The notes: generated from the sequence alone by a model not told the origin. Shown: positions 7,486 to 14,869, counted from the stretch's first letter. The stretch: DNA of 24,110 nucleotides from JANOBJ01 sp031411575 (GCA_031411575.1 JANOBJ010000347.1:1-24110), one strand, 5' to 3'. A program made the numbers and translations.

Positions 7486-7537
7486 GTCTTTAGCTGAACT
7501 TGTTAAAGCGCCCGCAAGCTGGAGCAAATCGGCGCTG
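7486..7537 (-). ncRNA. SAM-II-type (SAM-alpha) riboswitch aptamer upstream of metX
   Basis: Read on the minus strand, AGCGCC (7531-7536) pairs with GGCGCT (7507-7512) to form P1. The loop begins with GATTTG (7525-7530), which can pair with the downstream CAAGTT (7497-7502) as the pseudoknot helix. The 3' end carries GCTAAAG (7488-7494). The order P1 strand, GATTTG, P1 strand, TTTAAC, pairing partner, GCTAAA is that of SAM-II aptamers known mainly from alphaproteobacterial metA and metX leaders. The aptamer lies about 55 bases before metX and is followed by an intrinsic terminator. SAM binding would be expected to reduce metX-metW expression. Confidence 0.8.
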
Positions 7538-7546
7538 CTGAGGGCA

Positions 7547-7555
7547 AGTATAGCA
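7547..7555 (-). promoter_or_regulatory. Extended -10 promoter of metX-metW
   Basis: TGCTATACT on the minus strand is a TGn-TATACT extended -10 element about 10 bases upstream of the riboswitch aptamer. No good -35 is visible 17 bases further upstream, where a G/C-rich hairpin lies. The transcript would begin near 7540. Confidence 0.6.
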
Positions 7556-7557
7556 AC

Positions 7558-7584
7558 GCAGCGGCCGTGGGCGCGGGCCGCTGC
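7558..7584. repeat. G/C-rich inverted repeat after the GDT1-type gene, possible terminator
   Basis: GCAGCGGCC (7558-7566) and GGCCGCTGC (7576-7584) are perfect 9-base arms with a 9-base loop, 9 bases after the stop at 7593. There is no T run, so it is a stable hairpin that may mark the 3' end rather than a classical intrinsic terminator. Confidence 0.5.
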
Positions 7585-7592
7585 GGGCTGGC

Positions 7593-8150
7593 TCAGGCCA
7601 CCAGTGCCACCACACCCAGCACCGCAAACACCAGCGCCGACACGACGTGCACCACGCGGATCGGCACGGCGCGCGTGATGCGCTCGCCAAACCACACCAC
7701 CGGCGCGTTGGCCAGCATCATGCCGAGCGTGGTGCCCAGCACCACTGGCGCCCAGGCCTGGTACTGGGCGGCCAGCATGACGGTGGCGATCTGCGTCTTG
7801 TCGCCCATCTCGGCCAGAAAGAACGCGATGACCGTGGTGCCGAACACGCCAAAACGCGGCGCGCCGGCGGCGCCATCGTCGTCCAGCCGGTCGGGGATCA
7901 GCATCCAGACGGCCATGGCGATGAAGGATACGCCGAGCACCCAGCGCAGCACGTCAGGCCCGAGCAGGCCGGTGACCCAGGCGCCCAACGCACCGGCCAG
8001 CCCATGGTTGGCCAGCGTGGCGACCAGGATGCCGAGCACGATCGGCCAAGGTTTCTTGAAGCGTGCGGCCAATACGAGTGAAAGCAGCTGCGTTTTGTCG
8101 CCCATTTCAGCGAGCGCGACGATGCCGGTGGAGACGAGGAAGGATTCCAT
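7593..8150 (-). CDS. GDT1/TMEM165 (UPF0016) family transporter, probable Mn2+ exporter
   Basis: The 185-residue membrane protein contains the family motif EMGDKTQ twice, near residue 14 (VALAEMGDKTQLLSLVLAAR) and again in the second half (FFLAEMGDKTQIATVMLAAQ). Each copy sits in a predicted three-helix unit, giving about six helices in inverted repeat. Bacterial members include MneA-type manganese exporters; other members move Ca2+ or Mn2+ against protons. ATG 8150 starts directly before the first helix. It is read divergently from the ammonium transporter. I saw no yybP-ykoY-like manganese riboswitch in the 188 bases upstream. The ion specificity is inferred from family. Confidence 0.9.
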   Translation of the reverse strand: MESFLVSTGIVALAEMGDKTQLLSLVLAARFKKPWPIVLGILVATLANHGLAGALGAWVTGLLGPDVLRWVLGVSFIAMAVWMLIPDRLDDDGAAGAPRFGVFGTTVIAFFLAEMGDKTQIATVMLAAQYQAWAPVVLGTTLGMMLANAPVVWFGERITRAVPIRVVHVVSALVFAVLGVVALVA

Positions 8151-8250
8151 GCGGCCCGATGCTAGGGCATTGCCGATGTACTCCGCTGGCACCCTGCATC
8201 ACGTCCATCGGCCCCACCGGTCCAGCTGCAGCCCGCGATAAGCACGAGTT

Positions 8251-8266
8251 TGGCGCGTTTCTTGCT
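8251..8266 (+). promoter_or_regulatory. Sigma-54 promoter for the ammonium transporter
   Basis: TGGCGCGTTTCTTGCT matches the -24/-12 consensus TGGCACG-N4-TTGCT at all but one position, with the GG and GC dinucleotides 10 bases apart. The expected start of transcription is near 8277, about 62 bases before the coding start. Sigma-54/NtrC control is the usual mode for amt genes. A convincing NtrC site upstream was not found. Confidence 0.8.
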
Positions 8267-8269
8267 TGC

Positions 8270-8311
8270 TTTTGGTGCGTTTTGCCATTCCTGGCCAATA
8301 AAGCACCAAAA
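8270..8311. repeat. Inverted repeat in the amt leader
   Basis: TTTTGGTGC (8270-8278) and GCACCAAAA (8303-8311) are perfect 9-base arms separated by 24 bases. They span the start of the expected sigma-54 transcript and could form a hairpin in the leader or a protein site. The function is unknown. Confidence 0.55.
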
Positions 8312-8338
8312 CAGTTCAAATTTTCCAAAGAGGACCCC

Positions 8339-9541
8339 ATGGAAGCACTCAAACAGGGCGCAGATGCTTTGTTCATTCTGCTCGGCGGCATCATGGTGCT
8401 GGCCATGCACGCCGGTTTCGCCTTTCTCGAGCTCGGCACCGTTCGCAAGAAGAACCAGGTCAATGCGCTGGTCAAGATTCTGGTGGATTTCTCGGTTTCC
8501 ACCGTGGTGTACTTCGTCGTGGGCTACGGCGTGGCGTACGGCACCAGCTTTTTCGTGGGCGCCGAGCAGCTGGCCGCCAAGAACGGCTATGAACTCGTCA
8601 AGTTCTTCTTTTTGCTGACCTTTGCGGCTGCGATTCCCGCGATCATCTCGGGCGGTATTGCCGAACGCGCCAAGTTCTGGCCTCAACTGATCACAACAGC
8701 GGTCATCGTGGGCTTTATTTACCCGTTCTTCGAGGGTATCGTCTGGAACCAGGGTTTTGGCATCCAGGCTTGGATCAAGGCCGCCACTGGTGAGGAGTTC
8801 CACGACTTCGCCGGGTCGATTGTCGTCCATGCGGTGGGTGGGTGGCTGGCCTTGCCGGCCGTCATCCTGCTTGGGGCACGGTCCAACCGCTACCGCAAAG
8901 ATGGCGCCATCAGCGCGCATCCGCCGTCAAATATCCCGTTTCTGGCGCTCGGTGCGTGGATCTTGACGGTCGGCTGGTTTGGCTTCAACGTTATGAGTGC
9001 GCAGACCATCGACAAGATTTCGGGGCTGGTGGCGGTCAACTCGCTGATGGCGGCAGTCGGCGGCACGCTGGCCGCGCTGGCGCTCGGCAAGAACGACCCC
9101 GGCTTTGTGCACAACGGCCCGCTGGCCGGGCTGGTGGCGGTGTGCGCCGGCTCAGACCTGATGCACCCGCTGGGCGCGCTGGCGGTGGGCGCGGTAGCTG
9201 GCGCCATCTTCGTGGTGATGTTCACGCTGACGCAGAACAAATGGAAGATCGACGATGTGCTGGGCGTCTGGCCGCTGCACGGGCTGTGCGGTGCCTGGGG
9301 CGGCATCGCGGCCGGCATCTTTGGCACCAAGGCCCTGGGCGGTCTGGGCGGCGTGAGCGTGAGCGCGCAGCTGATCGGCACGGCGATGGGCGTGGGCTGG
9401 GCGCTGCTCGGCGGTTTTGCGCTTTACGGGCTGCTGAAAGTCACCATGGGCCTGCGCCTGACGCAGGAGGAAGAGTACGACGGCGCCGACCTGTCGATCC
9501 ACCGCATCAGCGCCACGCCGGAACGCGAAGCGAACTGGTGA
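8339..9541 (+). CDS. amt: Ammonium transporter, Amt/MEP/Rh family
   Basis: The 400-residue inner-membrane protein begins MEALKQGADALFILLGGIMV, directly in the first transport-domain helix and without a cleaved leader. The family signature DFAGSIVVHAVGGWLAL supplies the first pore His and GVWPLHGLCGAWGGIAAG the second, the twin-His pair of the conduction pathway. The motif EIPAIISGGIAERA-like segment reads AAIPAIISGGIAERAKF. ATG 8339 follows AGAGGA with proper spacing. Amt channels take up ammonium at low concentration and are normally gated by GlnK, but no glnK lies on either side. The sigma-54 promoter at 8251 indicates nitrogen-limited expression. Confidence 0.96.
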   Translation: MEALKQGADALFILLGGIMVLAMHAGFAFLELGTVRKKNQVNALVKILVDFSVSTVVYFVVGYGVAYGTSFFVGAEQLAAKNGYELVKFFFLLTFAAAIPAIISGGIAERAKFWPQLITTAVIVGFIYPFFEGIVWNQGFGIQAWIKAATGEEFHDFAGSIVVHAVGGWLALPAVILLGARSNRYRKDGAISAHPPSNIPFLALGAWILTVGWFGFNVMSAQTIDKISGLVAVNSLMAAVGGTLAALALGKNDPGFVHNGPLAGLVAVCAGSDLMHPLGALAVGAVAGAIFVVMFTLTQNKWKIDDVLGVWPLHGLCGAWGGIAAGIFGTKALGGLGGVSVSAQLIGTAMGVGWALLGGFALYGLLKVTMGLRLTQEEEYDGADLSIHRISATPEREANW

Positions 9542-9566
9542 CACGGTGCGTTCGCGGCTGCCCGGC

Positions 9567-9594
9567 GCTTATATATTGATAGCAAACTATGTCC
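9567..9594 (+). repeat. AT-rich mini-repeat copy between amt and bufC
   Basis: GCTTATATATTGATAGC followed by AAACTATGTCC closely matches the copies in bufC (TAGCAAACTATG is shared exactly) and before sbtB. It lies in the 83-base convergent gap. Confidence 0.65.
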
Positions 9595-9609
9595 GGCCGA
9601 TGCGGACAT
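9589..9609. terminator. Possible bidirectional terminator hairpin between convergent genes
   Basis: ATGTCCG (9589-9595) and CGGACAT (9603-9609) form a 7-base stem with a 7-base loop between the convergent amt and bufC genes. No T run follows on either strand, so the call rests on position and symmetry. Confidence 0.4.
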
Positions 9610-9624
9610 CGGGGCTGTTTGGGT

Positions 9625-10514
<890 letters not shown>

Positions 10515-10518
<4 letters not shown>

Positions 10519-11468
10519 GGATGGGCCTCGGGCTCCAGATGGGTAGCAGGTGCGCCAACGCCGGCTTCGGCGCCGATGCGCCGCGCCGTGGCGGCTTCGT
10601 CCAGCAGCACGGCCAGAGGGGGCAGATCGGTGTCCCATTCAACCAGCGCGGGCACGGCGCCAAAGCGCTGCGCGGCATGGCGGTAGAGCTGCCACACCGG
10701 GTCGGCCACCCGGCTGCCGTGGTCGTCGATCACGATCTCGCCGCTGCCGTCGCCCGGGTCCGGCACGCGGCAGTGGCCCGCCAGGTGCAACTCGCCCACG
10801 GCCGCGGGGGGAATGCGGTCGAGCCACTGGGTGGTGCGGGCCAGCGGGTCGCCGGGCAGCCCGCTGATCTGCTCGTTGAGCGCGTTGACGTACAGGTTGT
10901 TCACGTCCACCAGCAGCTGGCAGCCGGTGCGCTGCGCCAGCGCCGCCAGAAAATCGGCCTCGTGCTGCTCGCTGGACGCCCAGACCCAGTAGGCCGAGAG
11001 GTTTTCCACCAGCAGCGGGCGCTGCAGGCGGTCCTGCACGCGCTGCACATTGGTGCACAGCACGTCCAGCGCGGCGCGGTGAAACGGGATCGGCAGCAGA
11101 TCGGCCGCGTGCAACACCGGGCCGCCGTCGACCCGTGGCGCGCGCGCGAAACAGGCATGGTCGCTCACGCGCACCGGCTCGATGCGCGCCACCAGCGCGG
11201 CCAGCCGCTCCAGATGCGCGGCATCGATACCCACGGCGGAGCCCAGCGCCAGCCCTACGCCGTGCAGGCTGACGGGGTAGTGCGCGCGGGCTTGCTGCAG
11301 CAGCGCCAGCGCGGCGCCGCCTTCGGCCATGAAATTCTCGGAATGCACCTCGATGAAATCGAGCGTGGGGCGCTGTTCCAGCAGCGCCGCGTAGTGGGCA
11401 TGCCGCCACCCGATGCCCACGGCGCTGGCGCGGGGCAGCGTACCGGCCGGGGCATCGGGTGGCGGCAT
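10515..11468 (-). CDS. bufB: BufB-type multinuclear non-heme iron oxidase (MNIO, DUF692)
   Basis: The 317-residue TIM-barrel enzyme carries the DUF692 pattern throughout: GIGWRHAHYAALL, DFIEVHSENFM, YPVSLHGVGLALGS, VSDHACFAR, LLVENLSAY, LLVDVNNLYVNA, ELHLAGH, IDDHG and ALVEWDTD. The His, Asp and Glu residues in these motifs bind the two or three irons. MNIO enzymes oxidise cysteines in RiPP precursors; in bufferins they form thiooxazole rings that bind copper. The gene follows the bufA precursor by 39 bases and overlaps bufC. No strong ribosome-binding site is visible before ATG 11468, but the family N terminus fits this start. Confidence 0.94.
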
Positions 11469-11507
11469 GGTGTGACAGCAAGCGATGGGGGTGCGAAGGG
11501 CGGGCGG

Positions 11508-11840
11508 TCAGCTCTTCTTCTGCATGTCGTCCTTTTTCATCATGTCGTCTTTCTTCATGGTGTCGCCCTTCATCATGGTTTTTTCCTTGGCCTGCATGGC
11601 GGTCAGGCCTTTCATGCCGGCGCAGGTGCCCTTGGCCACGTACTTCCACTCGCCCACGTCGTCGCTGAGCTTGGACTGGCCGGCGCACGAATGGGTGCCC
11701 GCGAGGTTGGCGCAGTCGTTCTGGCCGGCCTTGGCGATGCCGTAGCACTTTTCTTTTTCCTGCGCGGCGGCGGGCGTGACCACCAGCAGCGTGGACAGCA
11801 GGGAAGCCGCGGCGGCGGCGACGAGGGCACGTTGGTTCAT
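11508..11840 (-). CDS. bufA: BufA-type bufferin precursor (DUF2282) with Met/Lys/Asp-rich tail
   Basis: The 110-residue protein has a signal peptide (MNQRALVAAAAASLLSTLLV, cleavage probably after TPAAA). Four cysteines follow in the bufferin pattern: EKCYGIAKAG, QNDCANLAG, HSCAGQ and GTCAGMKG. In characterised members the inner cysteines become thiooxazoles and the peptide binds copper in the periplasm. After the last Cys comes a tail of about 30 residues built from imperfect MKKDDM units with eight or nine methionines, which is not part of the core. ATG 11840 is preceded by a CAGGAG-type site. It is the first gene of bufA-bufB-bufC. The usual DoxX-like partner is not present in this window. 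Confidence 0.93.
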   Translation of the reverse strand: MNQRALVAAAAASLLSTLLVVTPAAAQEKEKCYGIAKAGQNDCANLAGTHSCAGQSKLSDDVGEWKYVAKGTCAGMKGLTAMQAKEKTMMKGDTMKKDDMMKKDDMQKKS

Positions 11841-12014
11841 GGGAAAACTCCTGGACAAAAAGGTGGACGAAAACCCGCCCGCGGTCAGCCAGCTGCGGCG
11901 CCGTTGACGGGCTGGACGTTGGTCCGGCGGTGGCGGGGGTTCTTACAGCGTGGAGCCTACAAACGGGCTGCGGCCGTCTTCAAGCAGCGCTGCCCGGCCA
12001 GGCGGCAGACGCGT

Positions 12015-12587
12015 TCAGAGCAGGTCGGCAATGCGGTCCCAGGCTTCGGCCGGGATGCGTCCGTTGTAGCGCTCGACCACGCGGCCGGTCTTGTCGATCA
12101 ACAGCGCCAGCGGCAAGGCCGAGGCCGCAGTCGCCGCCAGCCCCAGGTTGTCGCGGTAGGCGGCGTCACCGCTCCAGAGCTGCACAAAGCGTTGGGACGG
12201 CGGCACGGTGCGCGCCAGGATCTGTTCATAGTCGGCCAGGTCTTGCTGGCGGCGGTCCACGCTCACCAGCACCATCTCGAACGGCTGGCCGCTCCAGCCC
12301 GATACGTTTTGCCGCAGCTCGGGCATCTTGTCGCGGCACACGGCGCAACCGGTCGACCAGGCCATCAACAGCACCACCTTGCCTTTGAGGGCCGACAGGC
12401 GAAACGTCTTGCCGTCGCACGTGGGGCCTTCCACCAGCGGCGGCGTGGGTGCCGGCGCGGGCACCTGCGCCCACCCGGGCAAGCTGGGGGTGAGCAGGGC
12501 CGCCGCCAGCCAGGCTGCGGCTTGGCGCCGGTGAAATGCCGACAAAACAGTGTTGGAGGCGGGTTGCATGGCCATCGGTCGGGCCAT
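12015..12587 (-). CDS. TlpA-like thioredoxin-fold protein, exported
   Basis: The 190-residue protein has a signal region (RRQAAAWLAAALLTPSLPGW, cleavage near GWAQV) and then a thioredoxin fold of the AhpC-TSA/TlpA type: KTFRLSALKGKVVLLMAWSTGCAVCRD. The active site is CAVC, followed by DLADYEQILARTVP and the cis-Pro strand SALPLALLIDKTGRVVERYNGRIP. It probably reduces or isomerises periplasmic thiols. Location 174 bases upstream of bufA on the same strand suggests a role in keeping precursor or copper-bound cysteines in the right redox state (inference). The start is ambiguous between ATG 12587 and ATG 12569, because both sit in the arms of a hairpin. Confidence 0.83.
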   Translation of the reverse strand: MARPMAMQPASNTVLSAFHRRQAAAWLAAALLTPSLPGWAQVPAPAPTPPLVEGPTCDGKTFRLSALKGKVVLLMAWSTGCAVCRDKMPELRQNVSGWSGQPFEMVLVSVDRRQQDLADYEQILARTVPPSQRFVQLWSGDAAYRDNLGLAATAASALPLALLIDKTGRVVERYNGRIPAEAWDRIADLL

Positions 12588-12591
12588 GCAA
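12564..12591. repeat. Inverted repeat over the two candidate starts of the TlpA-like gene
   Basis: TTGCATGGCC (12564-12573) and GGCCATGCAA (12582-12591) are perfect 10-base arms with an 8-base loop. Each arm contains one candidate ATG of the minus-strand gene. It could act as a translation-blocking hairpin or as an operator. Confidence 0.7.
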
Positions 12592-12785
12592 CGAATTCTT
12601 ACAAACTGGCGGCGGCGCCCGTGGAGGCGCAGCCGGGCGTGGCGGCGCACCCAACATTGGGGGTGGCGCGCGTAGGGAGCCAGCGCCGGGGCCGAGTGTG
12701 CAAAAGCCTTACAAACCGAGTGCTGGCGCGGCTTTGCGGGCGGGCGGCGTGTTAAGGCACTTGTGCCAGAACGGTTTCTATGCGA

Positions 12786-12791
12786 CATAAT
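12786..12791 (+). promoter_or_regulatory. Weak -10 element of the RNA-binding protein gene
   Basis: CATAAT matches the -10 consensus at five of six positions; the best -35 candidate TTGTGC (12761-12766) is 19 bases away. A transcript from here would start near 12798, right at a hairpin. Confidence 0.4.
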
Positions 12792-12798
12792 GGCAAAA

Positions 12799-12818
12799 CG
12801 TGGGGTAAACCCCCCACG
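12799..12818 (+). promoter_or_regulatory. 5' leader hairpin of the RNA-binding protein mRNA
   Basis: CGTGGGG (12799-12805) pairs with CCCCACG (12812-12818) around a 6-base loop. It would sit at the very 5' end of a leader of about 135 bases. Possible roles are mRNA stability or temperature-dependent control, both inference. Confidence 0.5.
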
Positions 12819-12934
12819 CCAAGGTTCGCGGTGAACAGGTCGCTATCGCTTTCTGCCAGTTTGTTCAGGTTTGTTGAATGCGTTTTCGGGACTCCATCGC
12901 TTCGGTTCATGTGTTTTATTGAGGAGTCCCATTC

Positions 12935-13441
12935 ATGGGCAACAAACTGTACGTCGGCAACCTGCCTTACTCGGTGCGCGACAGCGATCTGGAGCAAGCC
13001 TTCGGTCAATTCGGTGCGGTGACCAGCGCCAAAGTCATGATGGAACGCGACACCGGTCGCTCCAAGGGTTTCGGCTTTGTCGAAATGGGCAGCGACGCGG
13101 AAGCACAAGCAGCCATCACCGGCATGAACGGCCAGCCCCTGGGCGGCCGCAGCGTGGTGGTCAATGAAGCCCGTCCGATGGAAGCCCGTCCGCCGCGCAG
13201 CGGTGGTGGTGGCGGCGGATACGGCGGCGGCGGCGGTGGTGGTGGCGGCTACGGTGGTGGCGGCGGCGGTGGCCGCAGCGGTGGTGGCGGCTCTGGCGGT
13301 GGCGGTGGTGGTCGCAGCGGCGGCGGCGGTGGCGACGGCGGCTTTCGCAGCCCGTACGGTGCCGGTCCGCGTGGCGGTGGCGGTGGAAGCCGCAGCGGTG
13401 GTGGCGGCGGCTACGGTGGCGGTGGTGGCGGCGGTTACTGA
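12935..13441 (+). CDS. Glycine-rich RNA-binding protein with one RRM
   Basis: The 168-residue protein has an RRM at about residues 3-80 with RNP2 LYVGNL (5-10) and RNP1 KGFGFVEM (44-51). Both contain the aromatic residues that stack on RNA. From about residue 87 onward the chain is almost only Gly with scattered Tyr, Arg and Ser (GGY, GGR and RSGGG units), a low-complexity tail of the kind seen in cold-induced Rbp proteins of cyanobacteria and proteobacteria. Such tails promote RNA binding and self-association. ATG 12935 follows GAGGAG with 8-base spacing. The long leader with a hairpin suggests post-transcriptional control. Targets are unknown. Confidence 0.94.
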   Translation: MGNKLYVGNLPYSVRDSDLEQAFGQFGAVTSAKVMMERDTGRSKGFGFVEMGSDAEAQAAITGMNGQPLGGRSVVVNEARPMEARPPRSGGGGGGYGGGGGGGGGYGGGGGGGRSGGGGSGGGGGGRSGGGGGDGGFRSPYGAGPRGGGGGSRSGGGGGYGGGGGGGY

Positions 13442-13463
13442 TCGCCCGGGTCAACCCCGACAG

Positions 13464-13491
13464 CAAAAGGGCTCCTGCGGGGGCCTTTTTT
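13464..13491 (+). terminator. Intrinsic terminator of the RNA-binding protein gene
   Basis: AAAGGGCTCC pairs with GGGGCCTTTT (two G-T pairs) around a TGCG loop and is followed by a run of T ending at 13491. It lies 23 bases after the stop codon. Confidence 0.85.
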
Positions 13492-13580
13492 CATGGCGCG
13501 GTGGTGCTGGAGGGCATGGCCCCCAAACCCCCTTCAACGCGTCAATTCCAAGTCGAATCGGCCTTTTGTGCTCGTCAGAT

Positions 13581-13610
13581 GGTCATTGTTTGCTATTATT
13601 TATATAGCAA
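13581..13610 (-). repeat. AT-rich mini-repeat copy after sbtB
   Basis: On the minus strand the copy reads GCTATATAAATAATAGC followed by AAACAATGACC. The arms extend to a perfect TTGCTAT/ATAGCAA inverted repeat (13590-13610) that touches the sbtB stop codon. It may also serve as the 3' hairpin of the sbtA-sbtB transcript. The rest of 13492-13580 shows nothing else recognisable. Confidence 0.7.
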
Positions 13611-13913
13611 TCAGAACTTGTCGGCGCGCAGCACCTGCACATCGGTGAAGTACAGCGACACGTGGTAGTGGGCGCTGTAGCTGTCCAGCACGGTCTGGGC
13701 AATCGCGTCGGCCACGGCCTCGTCGCACACCACCTTCATCTCGATCGTGCGGTCGGCCTCCCAGCGGCCTTCGCGGGTGCCGGAGGCGCCGCCGCCGCGC
13801 ACGTCCCACACGGTGTAGCCTTGCGCGCCCAGCCGCATGGCATCGGCCACCAGGCGCTTTTCGAGCGCGGCTTCGGCAAAGATCACCAGCAGTTTTTTCG
13901 GGTGCTTGGTCAT
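13611..13913 (-). CDS. sbtB: SbtB-type PII-like protein
   Basis: The 100-residue protein begins MTKHPKKLLVIFAEAALEKR and has the ferredoxin-like PII pattern: first strand LLVIFAEA, second strand with TVWDVRGGGASGTREGRW as the T-loop, then DRTIEMKVVCDEAVADAIAQ and the last strand VSLYFTDVQVL. Overlap of its ATG with the sbtA stop (ATGA) identifies it as the regulator of SbtA. Cyanobacterial SbtB binds cAMP and adenine nucleotides and inhibits SbtA. This protein ends soon after VLRADKF and lacks the C-terminal cysteine hairpin (CGPxGC) of cyanobacterial SbtB, so redox-linked hydrolysis is not expected. Confidence 0.88.
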   Translation of the reverse strand: MTKHPKKLLVIFAEAALEKRLVADAMRLGAQGYTVWDVRGGGASGTREGRWEADRTIEMKVVCDEAVADAIAQTVLDSYSAHYHVSLYFTDVQVLRADKF

Positions 13914-14869
13914 GGGGTTCCCCCAGAGAAGGCTTGTGCGAGCTTGAGGTACAGCGGAATGCCGACCACGATGTTGAACGGAAACGTGATGCCCAGCGCC
14001 GCCGTGATGGACAGCGCGGCATTGGCCTCGGGCACTGCAATGCGCATGGCGGTGGGCGCGGCGATGTAGCTGGCGCTGGCCGCCAGCGTGGCCATCAGCG
14101 CCACGCCGCCCACGCTCAAGCCGAGCAAATGGCCGGCGCCCGCGCCCAGCAGAGACAGGAACAGCGGCGCGATCACCGCAAAGGCCACCAGCCGCAGGCC
14201 ATGGCGGCGCAGGTCGCCCAGCCGCGCGCCCGCCACCAGCCCGAGTTCCAGCAGAAACAGCGCCAGCACACCCTTGAACGGGTCGATGAACACTGGCTTG
14301 ATGGGCGCGGTGCCGGATTCACCCATGACCGCGCCGATCGCCAGACCACCGGCCAGCAGCAGCACCGATTTGCCGAGGAACACATCGTGCGACAGCTCGC
14401 GCCAGTTGACAGCCTGCGCGCCGGGCGTGGCGGCGGCGCCCGTGCGCGCCAACAGGATGCCGGCCACCAGGCCGGGCGCCTCCATCAGCGCCACCCAGAG
14501 CGCGGCGTGCGGCTCGGCCGCCACGCCCTTTTGCTGCAGGTAGGCCACCGCCACCGCGAAGGTGACCACGCTCACCGAGCCGTAGTGCGCGGCCAGCGCG
14601 GCGCTGTCGGGCCGGTTCAGGCCGATGCGCCGCAGCACCGGCACCAGCAAGAAGGGAATCGCAAAGCCGAGCGCCAGGCACACCCCGACCTGCGGCAGCA
14701 AGGCCAGCAGCGGCTGCTTGCTCATCTCGATGCCGCCTTTCAGGCCGATCGCCAGCAGCAGGTAGATCGAAAGGGTTTCGTACAGCGCCTCGGGCAGCCG
14801 CAGATCGCTCTTGACGAGCCTGGCGAACAGGCCCAGCAGAAAGAACAGGACAACGACGTCGAGCACCAT
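13910..14869 (-). CDS. sbtA: SbtA-type sodium-dependent bicarbonate transporter
   Basis: The 319-residue membrane protein starts MVLDVVVLFFLLGLFARLVK. The SbtA family pattern appears as PEALYETLSIYLLLAIGLKGG, then AHYGSVSVVTFAVAVAYLQQ, LMEAPGLVAGILLAR, GKSVLLLAGGLAIGAVMGE and ATLAASASYIAAPTAMRIAV. The two halves form inverted repeats of five helices, with the GSVS and SASYIAAP segments at the ion site. Cyanobacterial SbtA imports bicarbonate with Na+; many proteobacterial homologues are untested. ATG 14869 follows AGGA with 6-base spacing. The gene overlaps sbtB and lies 10 bases after the SDR gene, so it probably belongs to the long minus-strand operon from kdsD. Confidence 0.9.
   Translation of the reverse strand: MVLDVVVLFFLLGLFARLVKSDLRLPEALYETLSIYLLLAIGLKGGIEMSKQPLLALLPQVGVCLALGFAIPFLLVPVLRRIGLNRPDSAALAAHYGSVSVVTFAVAVAYLQQKGVAAEPHAALWVALMEAPGLVAGILLARTGAAATPGAQAVNWRELSHDVFLGKSVLLLAGGLAIGAVMGESGTAPIKPVFIDPFKGVLALFLLELGLVAGARLGDLRRHGLRLVAFAVIAPLFLSLLGAGAGHLLGLSVGGVALMATLAASASYIAAPTAMRIAVPEANAALSITAALGITFPFNIVVGIPLYLKLAQAFSGGTP

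Larger units (their letters stand above)
12588..12934. other. 347-base divergent intergenic region
   Basis: This region separates the TlpA-like gene from the RNA-binding protein gene. It holds the leader hairpin and a weak promoter of the plus-strand gene, two minus-strand GTTTGTAAG motifs (around 12598-12606 and 12708-12716) and a GGCACTTGTGCC palindrome (12755-12766). No convincing small coding region was seen. Confidence 0.6.

Noticed and set aside
8151..8338. yybP-ykoY manganese riboswitch before the GDT1-type transporter
   Set aside because: The conserved stems and motifs of that class could not be found on the minus strand upstream of 8150.
10521..12755. A 744-codon open frame on the plus strand antisense to the buf genes
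   Set aside because: It is a GC-rich antisense shadow: the minus strand carries BufA, BufB, BufC and the TlpA-like protein with clear family motifs, and the antisense product has no recognisable domain.
13164..13607. Alternative open frames through the Gly-rich tail of the RRM gene
   Set aside because: Repetitive GGT/GGC codons leave all frames open; only the frame with RNP1 and RNP2 motifs and a good ribosome-binding site is credible.
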